A stretch of DNA of 64,000 nucleotides from SAR86 cluster bacterium (GTDB taxonomy: Bacteria > Pseudomonadota > Gammaproteobacteria > Pseudomonadales > Pseudohongiellaceae). The notes below the pieces were generated by a model. It had not been told where the DNA came from. It saw only the letters and a program-made list of their open reading frames with translations, and did no database searches. The translations under genes were made by a program, and so were the position numbers. Below, in pieces: positions 36,894-47,260 of this stretch (positions are counted from its first letter, which is position 1; each line of letters starts with the position of its first letter). The DNA is taken from the NCBI GenBank assembly GCA_002402175.1, contig NVVJ01000001.1:62001-126000 (forward strand), read 5' to 3'.

Positions 36894-37861
36894 TTTTATT
36901 TAACCTTCTAAATTTTCGTAGAGTATGTGCCAGCGTATTTTTATCGTTGCTTACGGTTAGCGCATTTGCTCAATTACAGTCCTCTAATGGAAATTTCAGT
37001 GACCACACGCTGATAAACCGTTTTCCCGAATCAGAAATTATCAATCGCGAATTACAAGCGGACGTAAATTATCGACTCATTCTGGGAAGCCTGCAACGAA
37101 GAAGAGGAGAAGTAACCACAGAGAACTTCGAGCGAGTGCGCGCAGACGTGAGTAAAATCACCTACGAAATATCATCAGAGTACACAGCTGGCGATGTTCA
37201 TCAATTTTTTGTTGATCAGCTAAGCTCAAAAAATTATACAGAAATGTATTCCTGTCAGGGCAGGGCGTGCGGCAGCAGTAATTTCTGGGCAAACGATATT
37301 TTTGGTAACCGTATGTTGTATGGGCCAGAGAGAAATCAATACTATCTGGTTATGAATGCAAACACAGACCCTGACGCATACATTGCTTTGTACATTATTA
37401 CGCGTGGCAACCGGAAAACATATGCTTACCTGGAGATAATTGAAGTTGGCGGAACCACAGAGCCAATTCTATTGTCGCTTGATGAAAATGCTACGGGTAC
37501 AGCGAATGATGCCGATGTTGATAGTCTGGCGAACACGCTGCGAGAGTCGCGGAGTATAATTTTACCGTCACTTGAATACGTATCTGATACAACCTTGAGT
37601 TCGAGCTCAGATATAACACGCGTAGCCGAAATGCTTAACACCCACCCATTAATTCAAGTCTACGTGGTCGCACATTTACAAGGTGATGAGCCGCTGGAGG
37701 TGCTTGTGAAGCGCTCGGAATTGCGTGCTAGCACATTGCGTCAAGCGTTAATTGACATGGGAGTGGCCGAGCAGCAAGTTATTGCACAAGGTGTGGGCCC
37801 GTTAGCGCCAGCATGCAATGGTGGGAGTTGTGCTAATCGAGTGGAATTCGTTTTAAGGTAG
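36890..37861 (+). CDS. DUF4892 domain-containing exported protein with OmpA-like C-terminus
   Basis: A 323-residue protein with a signal peptide (hydrophobic core about 12-24, cleavage near SAFAQ). The central region begins DHTLINRFPESEII and contains CQGRACGSSNFWANDIFGN and YLVMNANTD, as in DUF4892 proteins of pseudomonads. The C-terminal 90 residues show an OmpA-like pattern: EMLNTHPLIQVYVVAHLQGD, KRSELRASTLRQALIDMGV and NRVEFVLR, which in OmpA binds peptidoglycan. The usual OmpA Asp/Arg pair is only partly matched. The gene is translationally coupled to sixA. Its stop is one base from the stop of convergent folE. Confidence 0.82.
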   Translation: MILFNLLNFRRVCASVFLSLLTVSAFAQLQSSNGNFSDHTLINRFPESEIINRELQADVNYRLILGSLQRRRGEVTTENFERVRADVSKITYEISSEYTAGDVHQFFVDQLSSKNYTEMYSCQGRACGSSNFWANDIFGNRMLYGPERNQYYLVMNANTDPDAYIALYIITRGNRKTYAYLEIIEVGGTTEPILLSLDENATGTANDADVDSLANTLRESRSIILPSLEYVSDTTLSSSSDITRVAEMLNTHPLIQVYVVAHLQGDEPLEVLVKRSELRASTLRQALIDMGVAEQQVIAQGVGPLAPACNGGSCANRVEFVLR

Positions 37862-37862
37862 T

Positions 37863-38423
37863 TTAGTTCTTGAGTAAAGACAGGAACTCGGACCGCGTAT
37901 TTTGGCTATTTCTAAATGCGCCCAACATGCACGACGTGGTCATTACTGAATTTTGTTTTTCCACTCCGCGCATCATCATGCACATATGTTGTGCTTCGAT
38001 AATTACGGCGACACCAGCGGCACCAGTTTGTTGTATAAGGCAATTCGCTATTTCGTTGGTTAAGTTTTCCTGAATTTGAAGCCGTCTGGCAAACACATCA
38101 ACAATTCTGGCGATTTTGGACAAACCTATTACTTTTCCATTAGGTATGTAGGCGACATGGCACTTTCCAATAAAAGGCAGCATGTGGTGTTCACACATTG
38201 AGTACAGCTCGATGCTTTTGACGATAACCATTTCGTCGGTATCTGATGGGAATAAGGCGCCATTGATAACCTCATCTATGTCCATCGCGTAGCCTTGCAT
38301 TAAAAACTCCATAGCTTTTGCAGCTCTTTTTGGAGTGTCAATCAGGCCTGCGCGCGAAGGATCTTCACCGATTTTTTTAAGGATATCCAGATAAGATTGT
38401 TCCATAGTATTGACTGCCAGCAA
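37863..38423 (-). CDS. folE: GTP cyclohydrolase I
   Basis: Zn-dependent enzyme converting GTP to 7,8-dihydroneopterin triphosphate, the first step of tetrahydrofolate synthesis. Length 186, of the short bacterial class. Zn ligands are visible in [13 protein letters not shown] (Cys and His) and in [14 protein letters not shown] (Cys). Also typical are [20 protein letters not shown] and the phosphate-contacting lysine block. The frame starts at 38423; the ATG at 38405 (MEQSYLD) is an equally good start. It is divergent from prmB across 42 bases and convergent with the DUF4892 gene. Confidence 0.96.
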   Translation of the reverse strand: MLAVNTMEQSYLDILKKIGEDPSRAGLIDTPKRAAKAMEFLMQGYAMDIDEVINGALFPSDTDEMVIVKSIELYSMCEHHMLPFIGKCHVAYIPNGKVIGLSKIARIVDVFARRLQIQENLTNEIANCLIQQTGAAGVAVIIEAQHMCMMMRGVEKQNSVMTTSCMLGAFRNSQNTRSEFLSLLKN

Positions 38424-38465
38424 GGTTCTTTAATAATTGTGGCAACCCTACGATAACCCTAATAG

Positions 38466-39371
38466 ATGGTAAAGCCATTTTGTGAGTATTTGCGTGTGAA
38501 ACTTCAGGAATACATTAACAAGGTAAGCAATCGACTGCTCGAACATGACTTGTTCTACGGCCATGGTACTGACAATGCGATTGATGAAGCGGCATATCTG
38601 GTCTATATAAGTCTAGGCTTTGACCTGTCTAAAGATATTGACGATGGGCGTGAGCTTAGTGACATTGAAATAAGTGAGATAGATCGTCAAGTAAGCGAAA
38701 GAATTGAAGAGCGTAAACCTGTGGCTTATGTGCTTGGCAAGTCCTGGTTTGCAGGACGCCTGTTCAATAGTGATAAACGTGCATTGATCCCCAGGTCACC
38801 TATTGCCGAATTAATAAGAAACCGCTTTGAGCCATTGCTTGCTGATACTCCCGGGCGGATTCTGGATTTATGTACCGGTGGGGGCTGCATTGGTATAGCG
38901 GCAGCGCTGGAGTTTGCCAACAGCAATGTTGACTTGGCCGATATCTCTATAGAAGCGCTGGCACTGGCAGATAGCAATATTGCTTTACATAATTTGTCTG
39001 TTCGAGTGAGGTCGATTCGCTCTGATACATTTGAATCGCTAGAGGGAAAGTACGATCTGATTGTTTCAAACCCTCCATATGTATCCCGCCAGGAGCATGA
39101 TCAGTTGCCCCGCGAGTATGCACACGAGCCGAAAATGGGGCTGATTAGTGATGATAATGGGCTGGCACTGCCCTTAAGAATCTTACGAGAGGCCGCGGAC
39201 TTCTTGAATGACGATGGTGTATTAATATTGGAAGTTGGTTATAGCCATGAACTACTGGCGCAACGCCTAAAAAACGTTCCGCTACTCTGGTTGGAGTTCG
39301 AATACGGTGGCGAGGGTGTGCTGGCCTTGACTGCTGCTCAGTTACAGCAGTACAGAGCTAGCTTCAAATAG
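38466..39371 (+). CDS. prmB: Ribosomal protein L3 N5-glutamine methyltransferase
   Basis: A SAM enzyme of 301 residues methylating a glutamine of ribosomal protein L3. SAM motif: ILDLCTGGGCIGIAAALEF. Catalytic motif NPPY at residues 202-205, followed by VSRQEHDQLPREYAHEPKMGL, which separates PrmB from the release-factor enzyme PrmC. The N-terminal helical substrate domain has YGHGTDNAIDEAAYLV. Position immediately before aroC is the normal PrmB location in gammaproteobacteria. Confidence 0.95.
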   Translation: MVKPFCEYLRVKLQEYINKVSNRLLEHDLFYGHGTDNAIDEAAYLVYISLGFDLSKDIDDGRELSDIEISEIDRQVSERIEERKPVAYVLGKSWFAGRLFNSDKRALIPRSPIAELIRNRFEPLLADTPGRILDLCTGGGCIGIAAALEFANSNVDLADISIEALALADSNIALHNLSVRVRSIRSDTFESLEGKYDLIVSNPPYVSRQEHDQLPREYAHEPKMGLISDDNGLALPLRILREAADFLNDDGVLILEVGYSHELLAQRLKNVPLLWLEFEYGGEGVLALTAAQLQQYRASFK

Positions 39372-39449
39372 TGTACAATCGCCTGTTTTTTTATGCTGTC
39401 TTCAGGGAGAAGCCCCGAAAATAGCAAGTGTTAGTAGCAAGAGCCTTTT

Positions 39450-40529
39450 ATGTCAGGGAATACGTTCGGTAAATTATTTACAGTTACCAGCTTTGGTGAA
39501 AGCCACGGGCCTGCTATAGGCTGTGTCGTCGATGGCTGCCCGCCAGGACTGGAATTAACCGAAGCCGATATGCAGCGGGATTTAAACCGACGCAAGCCCG
39601 GTCAGTCACGCTTTACTACTCAGCGGCGTGAAGACGATGCGGTAAAGATACTGTCAGGTGTCTTTGAAGGGAAAACTACGGGTACGCCCATAGGTTTACT
39701 TATTGAAAACACTGACCAACGCTCTCGAGACTACAGCAAGATCAAGGACCAGTTTCGGCCGGCGCACGCCGATTATACGTATTTGAAGAAATATGGCATT
39801 CGTGATTACCGCGGTGGTGGGCGTGCCTCAGCTCGTGAGACCGCAATGCGCGTGGCCGCTGGAGCCATCGCTAAAAAATACATGCTTGAAAGCTACGGCA
39901 TTAAGATTCAAGGCTATTTAAGCCAGTTAGGACCCATTGCCATAGAGTCTGTCGACTTTGATGAGATTGAAAAGAATCCATTTTTTTGCCCAGACGCATC
40001 AAAAGTAGCTGAAATGGAAGAGTATATGGCGGCGTTGAGCAAAGAGGGTAATTCCATCGGAGCTCGCATCACCGTCTGTGCCAGTAATGTACCGGTGGGT
40101 CTGGGTGAGCCAATATTTGACAGGCTTGACGCCGATATTGCCAAGGCTCTGATGAGCATAAATGCGGTTAAAGGTGTCGAAATTGGTGCTGGCTTTGAGT
40201 CCATTACCCAAAAAGGCACTGAGCACCGTGATGAAATTACGCCAGATGGCTTTCTGAGCAATAATGCTGGTGGAGTACTTGGTGGAATATCGAGCGGTCA
40301 GGATATTATAGCGAGTATTGCATTAAAACCGACTTCCAGTATTCGTTTGCCAGGAAAGTCTATAAATATCAATGGCGAAGCGGAAGAAGTGATTACCACC
40401 GGGCGACACGACCCCTGTGTTGGAATTCGCGCTACGCCTATTGCGGAAGCAATGCTGGCAATTGTACTTATGGATCATTTGCTACGTGATCGCGGGCAAA
40501 TCGGTACAACTAGAACAAACTTACTGTAA
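39450..40529 (+). CDS. aroC: Chorismate synthase
   Basis: FMN-dependent enzyme making chorismate from EPSP, the last common step to aromatic amino acids and folate. The 359-residue protein begins [29 protein letters not shown] with the first signature, contains [20 protein letters not shown] (second signature) and ends with the third signature region [17 protein letters not shown]. Its products feed the trp and folate genes found nearby (trpF, trpBA, folE, folC). It follows prmB by 78 bases. Confidence 0.97.
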   Translation: MSGNTFGKLFTVTSFGESHGPAIGCVVDGCPPGLELTEADMQRDLNRRKPGQSRFTTQRREDDAVKILSGVFEGKTTGTPIGLLIENTDQRSRDYSKIKDQFRPAHADYTYLKKYGIRDYRGGGRASARETAMRVAAGAIAKKYMLESYGIKIQGYLSQLGPIAIESVDFDEIEKNPFFCPDASKVAEMEEYMAALSKEGNSIGARITVCASNVPVGLGEPIFDRLDADIAKALMSINAVKGVEIGAGFESITQKGTEHRDEITPDGFLSNNAGGVLGGISSGQDIIASIALKPTSSIRLPGKSININGEAEEVITTGRHDPCVGIRATPIAEAMLAIVLMDHLLRDRGQIGTTRTNLL

Positions 40530-40593
40530 GAAGTGTCAATTGAGGCCTTTTCAGGGTTCATCCTGAGGTGGGTTAATGTAGTTGAATTTCTTT

Positions 40594-40599
40594 TATAAT
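40594..40599 (+). promoter_or_regulatory. Candidate -10 box of the leuC promoter
   Basis: A perfect TATAAT lies 51 bases before the leuC ATG in an A/T-rich tract. No convincing -35 box is found at 15-19 bases upstream (best TTAATG at 40573, three of six). No leucine-rich leader peptide is visible in the 109-base gap. Confidence 0.25.
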
Positions 40600-40650
40600 A
40601 CATATAGATAAAATACTTAGTTAATAGATAACATTAGATTGGTGATAGAT

Positions 40651-42072
40651 ATGGGTAGTCAAACGCTTTACGACAAAATTTGGGATGCGCATCTAGTTAG
40701 GCAACGAGACGATGGCACAGCTCTGATTTATATTGACCGGCATCTTATTCACGAAGTGACATCTCCACAGGCTTTTGAAGGTTTACGAATTGCAGGTCGG
40801 AAGCCATGGCGGGTAGATGCCAACTTTGCAACTCCCGATCATAATATTCCTACTACCAAAGAGGAGCGGGACCAGGGCCTTGATGGGATCAAAGACCCTG
40901 TATCAAAAATTCAGGTTGCTACACTGGATGACAACTGCGAGGAGTTTGGCATTTTCGAATTGAAAATGAATGACCCAAGGCAAGGGATCGTGCATGTTGT
41001 GGGTCCTGAGCTGGGTGCCACACTTCCCGGCATGACTATTGTCTGTGGTGATTCACATACTTCCACTCACGGTGCCTTGGGCGCTCTAGCTCATGGAATA
41101 GGTACTTCAGAAGTTGAGCACGTATTGGCTACTCAGTGCCTTCTGCAAAAGAAAGCGGGGAATATGCTGGTTCAGGTTAATGGTCAGCTAAACCCTGGGG
41201 TAACCGCCAAAGACATTGTGCTGGCGATAATTGGTAAAATAGGCACGGCTGGAGGCACTGGGTACACCATCGAATTCGGAGGTGAGGCGATACGCGCCCT
41301 GTCTGTCGAAGGCCGGATGACCGTGTGTAATATGGCGATTGAGGCCGGCGCAAGAGCGGGTTTGATAGCAGTCGATGAAGCGACTCTGGAATACATTAAA
41401 GGTCGACCTTTCGCACCGTCGGGAGAGTTGTGGGACAAAGCCGCGAACGCCTGGAAAGAATTAGTTAGCGATGACGATGCTACTTTTGACCTGGTTGTTG
41501 AACTAGAGGCAGGCGAGATCGAACCACAAGTTACCTGGGGAACATCTCCAGAAATGGTAGTGCCGATAAGTGGAAGCGTGCCAAACCCGGCAGACGAGAG
41601 CGATGAGGCCAAACGAGCCTCCATGCAGCTCGCGCTAGACTATATGGGCCTGAAAGGGGGCACTCCAATACAGGAGATAGCTCTGGATTGTGTCTTTATT
41701 GGCTCCTGTACTAACTCCAGAATAGAAGACCTTCGATCGGCTGCAGAAGTGGTGAAAGGTAAGCAGGTTGCAGACAATGTAGAGCTGGCACTGGTAGTGC
41801 CTGGTTCTGGTCTGGTTAAGCGGCAAGCTGAAGCAGAAGGCCTTGATAAAATATTCATTGCCGCCGGTCTTCAGTGGCGGGAACCAGGCTGCTCTATGTG
41901 TCTGGCAATGAATGCAGACCAGCTGGGTGAAGGTAAGCATTGTGCTTCTACTTCAAATCGTAATTTTGAGGGTCGGCAAGGTTTTGGTGGACGTACTCAT
42001 TTGGTGAGTCCGGCCATGGCTGCCGCTGCCGCCATTCATGGCCATTTCGTCGATATTCGAAAAATTAGTTAA
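40651..42072 (+). CDS. leuC: 3-isopropylmalate dehydratase large subunit
   Basis: Aconitase-family [4Fe-4S] enzyme of leucine synthesis; with LeuD it interconverts 2- and 3-isopropylmalate. Seen: [20 protein letters not shown] near the N-terminus, [25 protein letters not shown], and the three cluster cysteines in [13 protein letters not shown] and [10 protein letters not shown] use ATG 40651 (473 residues), because family members start at this point; GTG 40642 and TTG 40639 are in frame upstream. leuD follows after 56 bases. Confidence 0.96.
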   Translation: MGSQTLYDKIWDAHLVRQRDDGTALIYIDRHLIHEVTSPQAFEGLRIAGRKPWRVDANFATPDHNIPTTKEERDQGLDGIKDPVSKIQVATLDDNCEEFGIFELKMNDPRQGIVHVVGPELGATLPGMTIVCGDSHTSTHGALGALAHGIGTSEVEHVLATQCLLQKKAGNMLVQVNGQLNPGVTAKDIVLAIIGKIGTAGGTGYTIEFGGEAIRALSVEGRMTVCNMAIEAGARAGLIAVDEATLEYIKGRPFAPSGELWDKAANAWKELVSDDDATFDLVVELEAGEIEPQVTWGTSPEMVVPISGSVPNPADESDEAKRASMQLALDYMGLKGGTPIQEIALDCVFIGSCTNSRIEDLRSAAEVVKGKQVADNVELALVVPGSGLVKRQAEAEGLDKIFIAAGLQWREPGCSMCLAMNADQLGEGKHCASTSNRNFEGRQGFGGRTHLVSPAMAAAAAIHGHFVDIRKIS

Positions 42073-42078
42073 TCATGA

Positions 42079-42114
42079 TCTTTGAGTATTGTTAAAATTT
42101 AGTAAAATCAAAGA
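42079..42114 (+). repeat. Inverted repeat in the leuC-leuD gap
   Basis: TCTTTGA (42079-42085) and TCAAAGA (42108-42114) are exact reverse complements around a 22-base A/T-rich loop, ending 14 bases before the leuD start. It could form an mRNA hairpin near the leuD ribosome site; no T-run follows. Confidence 0.3.
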
Positions 42115-42128
42115 ATTAAGAGTAAAAC

Positions 42129-42776
42129 ATGAACAAATTTATCATTGAAAAAGGGTTGGTAATGCCACTGGATAGAGCTAATGTGGATACTGATTTCATC
42201 ATTCCTAAACAGTTTCTTAAATCAATAAAACGCACCGGCTTTGGCGTAAATCTGTTTGATGAACATCGCTACCTCGACAAAGGAAAGCCCGACTCTGATA
42301 ACAGCAAGCGGCCCTTGAATACCGACTTTGTTTTAAATCAGCCCCGTTACAAGGACTCTAGAGTGCTTTTAGCAAGGGAGAACTTTGGATGTGGCTCTAG
42401 TCGCGAGCATGCGCCATGGGCGCTTGAAGACTACGGTTTCAAGGCTATTCTGGCGCCAAGCTATGCTGATATTTTCTACAATAACTGTTTCAAGAATGGC
42501 CTGTTGCCAATTGTTCTGGATAAGAGCGTTATAGCGGGCTTATTTGTTGAAGTTGAAGAAAATGAAGGCTACCAGCTAGAAGTTGACCTTAGTGAGCAGG
42601 TCATCAAGAAGCCAAATGGTGAGACCATTGCATTTGAAGTCGATGGGTTTAGGAAGCATTGTCTGCTTAATGGGCTAGACGATATTGCCCTGACACTTGA
42701 GAGCTCAGAAGATATAGGCCATTTCGAGGCAAGTTGGCGAATAAAGGCTCCCTGGTACTTTCCTGCCTCAACGTAA
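42129..42776 (+). CDS. leuD: 3-isopropylmalate dehydratase small subunit
   Basis: The swivel-domain partner of LeuC, 215 residues. Conserved: [25 protein letters not shown], the substrate loop [16 protein letters not shown], and [13 protein letters not shown]. The order leuC-leuD is normal. leuB (3-isopropylmalate dehydrogenase), which in pseudomonads lies just after leuD, is absent here, and asd follows after 57 bases. Confidence 0.97.
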   Translation: MNKFIIEKGLVMPLDRANVDTDFIIPKQFLKSIKRTGFGVNLFDEHRYLDKGKPDSDNSKRPLNTDFVLNQPRYKDSRVLLARENFGCGSSREHAPWALEDYGFKAILAPSYADIFYNNCFKNGLLPIVLDKSVIAGLFVEVEENEGYQLEVDLSEQVIKKPNGETIAFEVDGFRKHCLLNGLDDIALTLESSEDIGHFEASWRIKAPWYFPAST

Positions 42777-42833
42777 AGCGTGTGGGATTAAGGCAAACAA
42801 CAGGTTAATTTTACATCAGCAAGGCGAATTATT

Positions 42834-43853
42834 ATGAAGAAGTACGATGTAGCTATCGTTGGCGCAACAGGAGCGGTAGGTGAAGCATTACTCAGTATTT
42901 TGGAGGAGCGGGATTTTCCTGTTGGGACGATTTACCCGTTAGCTAGTGAGCGCTCAGCAGGTAAGACAATCATGTTCAACAATAAACCGGTTATGGTTAC
43001 TGATTTAAGTGAATTCGATTTCTCTAAGGCTCAAATTGGCCTGTTCTCCGCTGGGGGAAGTGTCTCAGCTGAGTTTGCACCTAAGGCTGCCGAAGCGGGC
43101 TGTGTAGTCATTGATAACACCTCTCATTTTCGCTATGAAGACGATATACCCCTGGTGATACCTGAAGTGAATGCCGCTGCCATAGCGCAGTACACCAACA
43201 GAAATATAATTGCGAATCCCAATTGCTCAACAATTCAAATGCTGGTTGCGCTAAAACCTATTCATGACGCCGTAGGTATCAAACGAATTAGCGTAGCTAC
43301 CTATCAGGCTGTTTCGGGCGCGGGAACTAGCGGAATTGAAGAGCTCGCAATGCAAACAGGAGAGTTGCTTAACGGCAGAGATGCCAAATGTAGCGCATTC
43401 ACACGCCAGATTGCATTTAATGCATTGCCGCAAATAGATGTATTTCTTGAAAATGGCTACACCAAAGAAGAGATGAAAATGGTCTGGGAAACACAGAAAA
43501 TATTTGACGATGAAAGCATCATGGTTAGTGCAACTTGCGTCAGAATACCAGTGTTCTACGGCCACTCAGAAGCAGTGCAGATCGAAACGAAAAAGGCAAT
43601 CAGTGAGCAGGAAGTTCGAGACTTGCTCGACAAGGCTCCGGGCGTTTTGGTCATGGATGAGCGTAAAGATGGTGTATACCCAACTGCAGTGCACGAATCT
43701 GCGGGCCAGGACGCAGTTTTTGTTGGAAGAATTCGGCAAGATATCTCGTTTCCCAATGGGATGAACCTTTGGGTGGTGTCTGATAATGTGCGAAAAGGGG
43801 CGGCTTTAAACTCCGTTCAAATAGCTGAAGAGTTGATAAAAAGCTATTTATAA
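42834..43853 (+). CDS. asd: Aspartate-semialdehyde dehydrogenase
   Basis: NADP-dependent reduction of aspartyl phosphate to aspartate semialdehyde, the branch point to lysine, threonine and methionine. The 339-residue protein is of the shorter class. NADP loop VAIVGATGAVGEALLSIL at residues 6-23, active-site Cys131 in NPNCSTIQM, SGAGTSGIEELAMQT and the catalytic-His region RIPVFYGHSEAV are present, so this is an active Asd and not the inactive Usg-type paralogue. fimV follows after 147 bases. Confidence 0.95.
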   Translation: MKKYDVAIVGATGAVGEALLSILEERDFPVGTIYPLASERSAGKTIMFNNKPVMVTDLSEFDFSKAQIGLFSAGGSVSAEFAPKAAEAGCVVIDNTSHFRYEDDIPLVIPEVNAAAIAQYTNRNIIANPNCSTIQMLVALKPIHDAVGIKRISVATYQAVSGAGTSGIEELAMQTGELLNGRDAKCSAFTRQIAFNALPQIDVFLENGYTKEEMKMVWETQKIFDDESIMVSATCVRIPVFYGHSEAVQIETKKAISEQEVRDLLDKAPGVLVMDERKDGVYPTAVHESAGQDAVFVGRIRQDISFPNGMNLWVVSDNVRKGAALNSVQIAEELIKSYL

Positions 43854-43957
43854 TGAATACTTGCAAGCAGTTGTGAAGAAACATTCTTAATATGTTTGCC
43901 AGGTAAATTTGTAGTGTTCACTAACATGTGAATCTGGAATTCAGAATTATTCAGAAT

Positions 43958-43976
43958 ACCGGTGCGGTACACCGGT
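43958..43976 (+). promoter_or_regulatory. GC-rich hairpin upstream of fimV
   Basis: ACCGGTG (43958-43964) and CACCGGT (43970-43976) form a 7-bp stem with loop CGGTA, ending 24 bases before the fimV ATG. No T-run follows, so it is more likely a leader hairpin or operator than a terminator. Confidence 0.4.
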
Positions 43977-44000
43977 TGCCTGTAGAGAGAACAAGGAAAT

Positions 44001-47000
44001 ATGCTACGTAAATTCGCCGTCATTCTGACTATACTGTTAAGCGGTATGGCGACACAGGTGCATGGCCTGGGGCTGGGCGCTATATCCGTTGAGTCTGCTC
44101 TCAATCAACCCCTACGTGTTCGCATAGAATTATTGGAGCTAGGTAGTACTCGGCTTCAGGATGTGAGCGCACAAATGGCATCGGCTGAAGACTTTCTTCG
44201 GTTTAACATTGATCGTATCGGGTTTCTTTCTAATGTTCGGTTCAGCCTGGAATCAACGCCGTCAGGTAATGTAATCATTCTCACTACCAACCAGTTGGTA
44301 CGTGAACCCTATTTAAGCTTTGTCGTAGATACTCGTTGGCCTAGCGGTAGATTATTACGTCAATATACGATTTTGCTCGATCTTCCAGTATTTAATGATC
44401 AGCAGGCTACGCGTGAAGTTAGACAGCCTATAAGTCCAGTTCTACAGCGACCTTCCGCCAGCCAGGCATCTACCACTACAGTTGATTCAAGCGCACAAAC
44501 ACCTCCGGCTGTAAGCCCGCCGGTTGCATCGAGGCCCAATAATAGCTCAGCTGCAAATTTACAGCCCGAGCAGATAGCCCCGACAGTTAACGATGAGCCT
44601 GCATCTGAAGAAACTATCAGTGAAAGTGAAGAGGTGAGCACAGAAGAGGAAGCGGCTTCCAGTTCAGCTGAATCCGCGCCGCCTACGCCTACAGAGGAAG
44701 TCACCGAGGAAGAGGCAGCTGACGAAAGTGAGGTTGCCGCTACTGAACCCGAGCCTGAACCTGAGGTTCGCAATGAGCCTGTGGAAGAGGAAGAGCCAGA
44801 AGAACAAGCGATAGAGACTGTCGAAACAACGGCCACCGATACGCTGTCAGACATAGCGCTGCAGGTAAGGCCAGACAGTTCAGTGACAATGCAGCAGACT
44901 ATGCTGGCAATACAGCAACTTAACCCTGACGCGTTCACCGACGGCAACATTAACCAGATGCGTAGCGGTGAGGTTTTACGAGTTCCTTCCTTAGCTGAAA
45001 TTCAAGCAATTGACCCCCGTGAGGCAGTTGATGAAGTGTCTCGTCAGAATCAGGCATTTTCAGAAGTTGATTTACAGCCTCTAGCGGCGCCAGTTGAGAC
45101 TGATCCGGTAGAAGAAGATGCCCCACAGGGACAGCTTAGTATCGTAAATAGCGATACCAGTGCTATTGATGCCAGCAGTGGCGGCGCAAGTGCCGACGAT
45201 AATCAAAACGCTGAGCTGGATCAGAGAATAGTCGAGCTGGAAAACCAGTTGGCACAGCGGCAGGAAGAAGCGGACCGAGCCAGAATCGAAAGGCAGGAGT
45301 TAAACTCCCGTTTGCAGGACTTGGCATCACAAATAACATCAGCTCAGGAAATTATCCGCTTACAGGATATTCAGCTGGCGCAACTACAAGATTCCCTGGC
45401 TGAAGCGGCGGCCGTAGCAGAAGCTCAGGCGCTAGCAGAGTCATCAGTTACTGCTGATGAACTTGCTCCATCATCTACTCAATCTACAGGTATTGTCGAT
45501 GACGTGATGCGAATACTTGGTGGAAATACTATCTTCGTACTACTTGGCGTCGCCCTCATTATTCTGCTGCTGGTTGTTTTGCTATTGCGTCGCAACAAAG
45601 CCGCCAAGCTCGAGGAAGACGGTGCAGATGAAATTGCGGAACAAACATTTGATGCGACGGACAGCGACGATGATGATTTAGAAGAAGAGTCATCTGAACT
45701 ACAGGATTTTGACGAATCTGAACTGGACAGTGAACTGGACGATATTATCGGAAGCGAAGAGCTGGCAACTGCACAAGACAGCATAGAGCCAGAGGAAGCT
45801 GAACAAGAAGAAAGCTCCGAATTAAATGTTCTGGCTATAGCCGATCAATTTATAGAAGAGCAGCAATTTGACCGAGCTATCAGCCTGTTAACAACATCTC
45901 TCTCAGAGCAAGGAGATGACCCTAATGTCAGGCAAAAACTCGAGCAGGCGCAGCTTGCTCAGAGCGAGCAAAATGAGTCCGCCAGACGAGCAGAAAAAGA
46001 AAACGAGAGCAGGCAGGCATCAGAAACGAAGTCATTCCTTGATGACCTGGGTATAGACCTCGATGCATTCGACGATGATGATGCCTATGCTGAAGATAAT
46101 GCTGACGAAGAAGTAGATGAAAGCTCTGTGAATGACGATGGCAAGTTAGCAGATGCAGAGCCAGATGAAATGGAAGTTACATTTGATCTCGGTGGTAGCA
46201 ATGACAGTGATGTCGATATTCTCGAAAATACGGATGATTCTTCGGATAGCAGCGCATCTGATGCCACCGAAGAGATGGATACGTTTGAGTTTACTACTGA
46301 TGATTTATCTTCCGAGCCAACGGAACCGGAAGTTGTTGACGAGGGCGCCGATGAGCTTGGCATAGATACTCTGGAGTTTGATACAGATACAACTACAGAG
46401 ACAGTGGACACGGTAACACCCGATGAAGACCTGGACCTGGAAACGGTTTCCTTTGACACAGAAGTTTCCATTGACGATGAAAAGCCAGAAAATTTAGAAG
46501 TTGAGACTGACGCTGAAGTAGCGATTGAAGATGATGAAAATTCGGTAGATTTTGACTTTGAATCGGATGATGTCAAGGAAGAGTCTGCTGAAGTAGTTGA
46601 TACTGCAGCCACCGATGAAGAACTAGAAACCTTTGACTTTGATCTCGATGGAACCCCGACTAAGACGGTCGTCGAATCGCCGACAGAAACCACAGATGAT
46701 TTTGACGAACTGGATGTAGATATAGACTCCAGTGAAACCCCATCGATGGGTTCTGGCGTAGAGGCGGGTGAAGAGTCGAAAGAGTCGGACGAAGACGATT
46801 TTGATTTTGATCTCGATGAATATGAGGTAGACGCCGCGGCGGACGATTCAAAGAGTTCGTCAGAGTCTCAAGACGATGATGAAATAGATTTCGACCTTGG
46901 TGATGAATTAGAAACATCCGATGTGACTACGCAGGTAGGCACTGATACAGAAGTTAAAGAAGAAAGCGTGTTTGATATAGACGATGATCTAGAATTTCTT

Positions 47001-47234
47001 TCTGATGATGATGACGAAATAGAAATTGAATCTGTCGATGATGTTGAAGAAATAGTTATGCTTTCAGATGATGACGAGACAGCAACAAAACTGGAACTAG
47101 CCTATGCCTATCAAAAAATGGGTGATACTGAGGGGGCTCGGGAAATACTTCAGGAAGTGATCAAAGAGGGAACTGAAGAACAGGCGAAAGAAGCCTCAAC
47201 TTTGTTGGGCAACATGAGCGATTCGGCTGAATGA
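44001..47234 (+). CDS. fimV: FimV-family peptidoglycan-binding hub protein
   Basis: An inner-membrane polar hub protein of 1077 residues; in Pseudomonas FimV it is needed for type IV pilus assembly and polarity. Order: signal peptide (1-22), FimV N-terminal domain GLGAISVESALNQPLRVRIELLE (about 25-130), Pro/Glu/Ser-rich linker, LysM-like segment (about 270-340, ending RSGEVLRVPSLAEI), coiled coil (about 405-475), one membrane helix (about 508-530), a cytoplasmic region extremely rich in Asp and Glu (about 535-1010), a TPR-like patch near 595-650, and the C-terminal FimV domain LAYAYQKMGDTEGAREILQEV. The location between asd and truA is conserved. The acidic region is highly repetitive in DFDLD-type units. 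Confidence 0.93.
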   Translation: MLRKFAVILTILLSGMATQVHGLGLGAISVESALNQPLRVRIELLELGSTRLQDVSAQMASAEDFLRFNIDRIGFLSNVRFSLESTPSGNVIILTTNQLVREPYLSFVVDTRWPSGRLLRQYTILLDLPVFNDQQATREVRQPISPVLQRPSASQASTTTVDSSAQTPPAVSPPVASRPNNSSAANLQPEQIAPTVNDEPASEETISESEEVSTEEEAASSSAESAPPTPTEEVTEEEAADESEVAATEPEPEPEVRNEPVEEEEPEEQAIETVETTATDTLSDIALQVRPDSSVTMQQTMLAIQQLNPDAFTDGNINQMRSGEVLRVPSLAEIQAIDPREAVDEVSRQNQAFSEVDLQPLAAPVETDPVEEDAPQGQLSIVNSDTSAIDASSGGASADDNQNAELDQRIVELENQLAQRQEEADRARIERQELNSRLQDLASQITSAQEIIRLQDIQLAQLQDSLAEAAAVAEAQALAESSVTADELAPSSTQSTGIVDDVMRILGGNTIFVLLGVALIILLLVVLLLRRNKAAKLEEDGADEIAEQTFDATDSDDDDLEEESSELQDFDESELDSELDDIIGSEELATAQDSIEPEEAEQEESSELNVLAIADQFIEEQQFDRAISLLTTSLSEQGDDPNVRQKLEQAQLAQSEQNESARRAEKENESRQASETKSFLDDLGIDLDAFDDDDAYAEDNADEEVDESSVNDDGKLADAEPDEMEVTFDLGGSNDSDVDILENTDDSSDSSASDATEEMDTFEFTTDDLSSEPTEPEVVDEGADELGIDTLEFDTDTTTETVDTVTPDEDLDLETVSFDTEVSIDDEKPENLEVETDAEVAIEDDENSVDFDFESDDVKEESAEVVDTAATDEELETFDFDLDGTPTKTVVESPTETTDDFDELDVDIDSSETPSMGSGVEAGEESKESDEDDFDFDLDEYEVDAAADDSKSSSESQDDDEIDFDLGDELETSDVTTQVGTDTEVKEESVFDIDDDLEFLSDDDDEIEIESVDDVEEIVMLSDDDETATKLELAYAYQKMGDTEGAREILQEVIKEGTEEQAKEASTLLGNMSDSAE

Positions 47235-47260
47235 TCTGGCAGCAGTTGTAACTTAATATT

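Noticed and set aside
46085-46693. Long minus-strand Ser-rich frame opposite fimV
   Set aside because: A reverse-strand shadow of the Asp/Glu-rich repeats (GAT/GAA codons read as Ser-rich).
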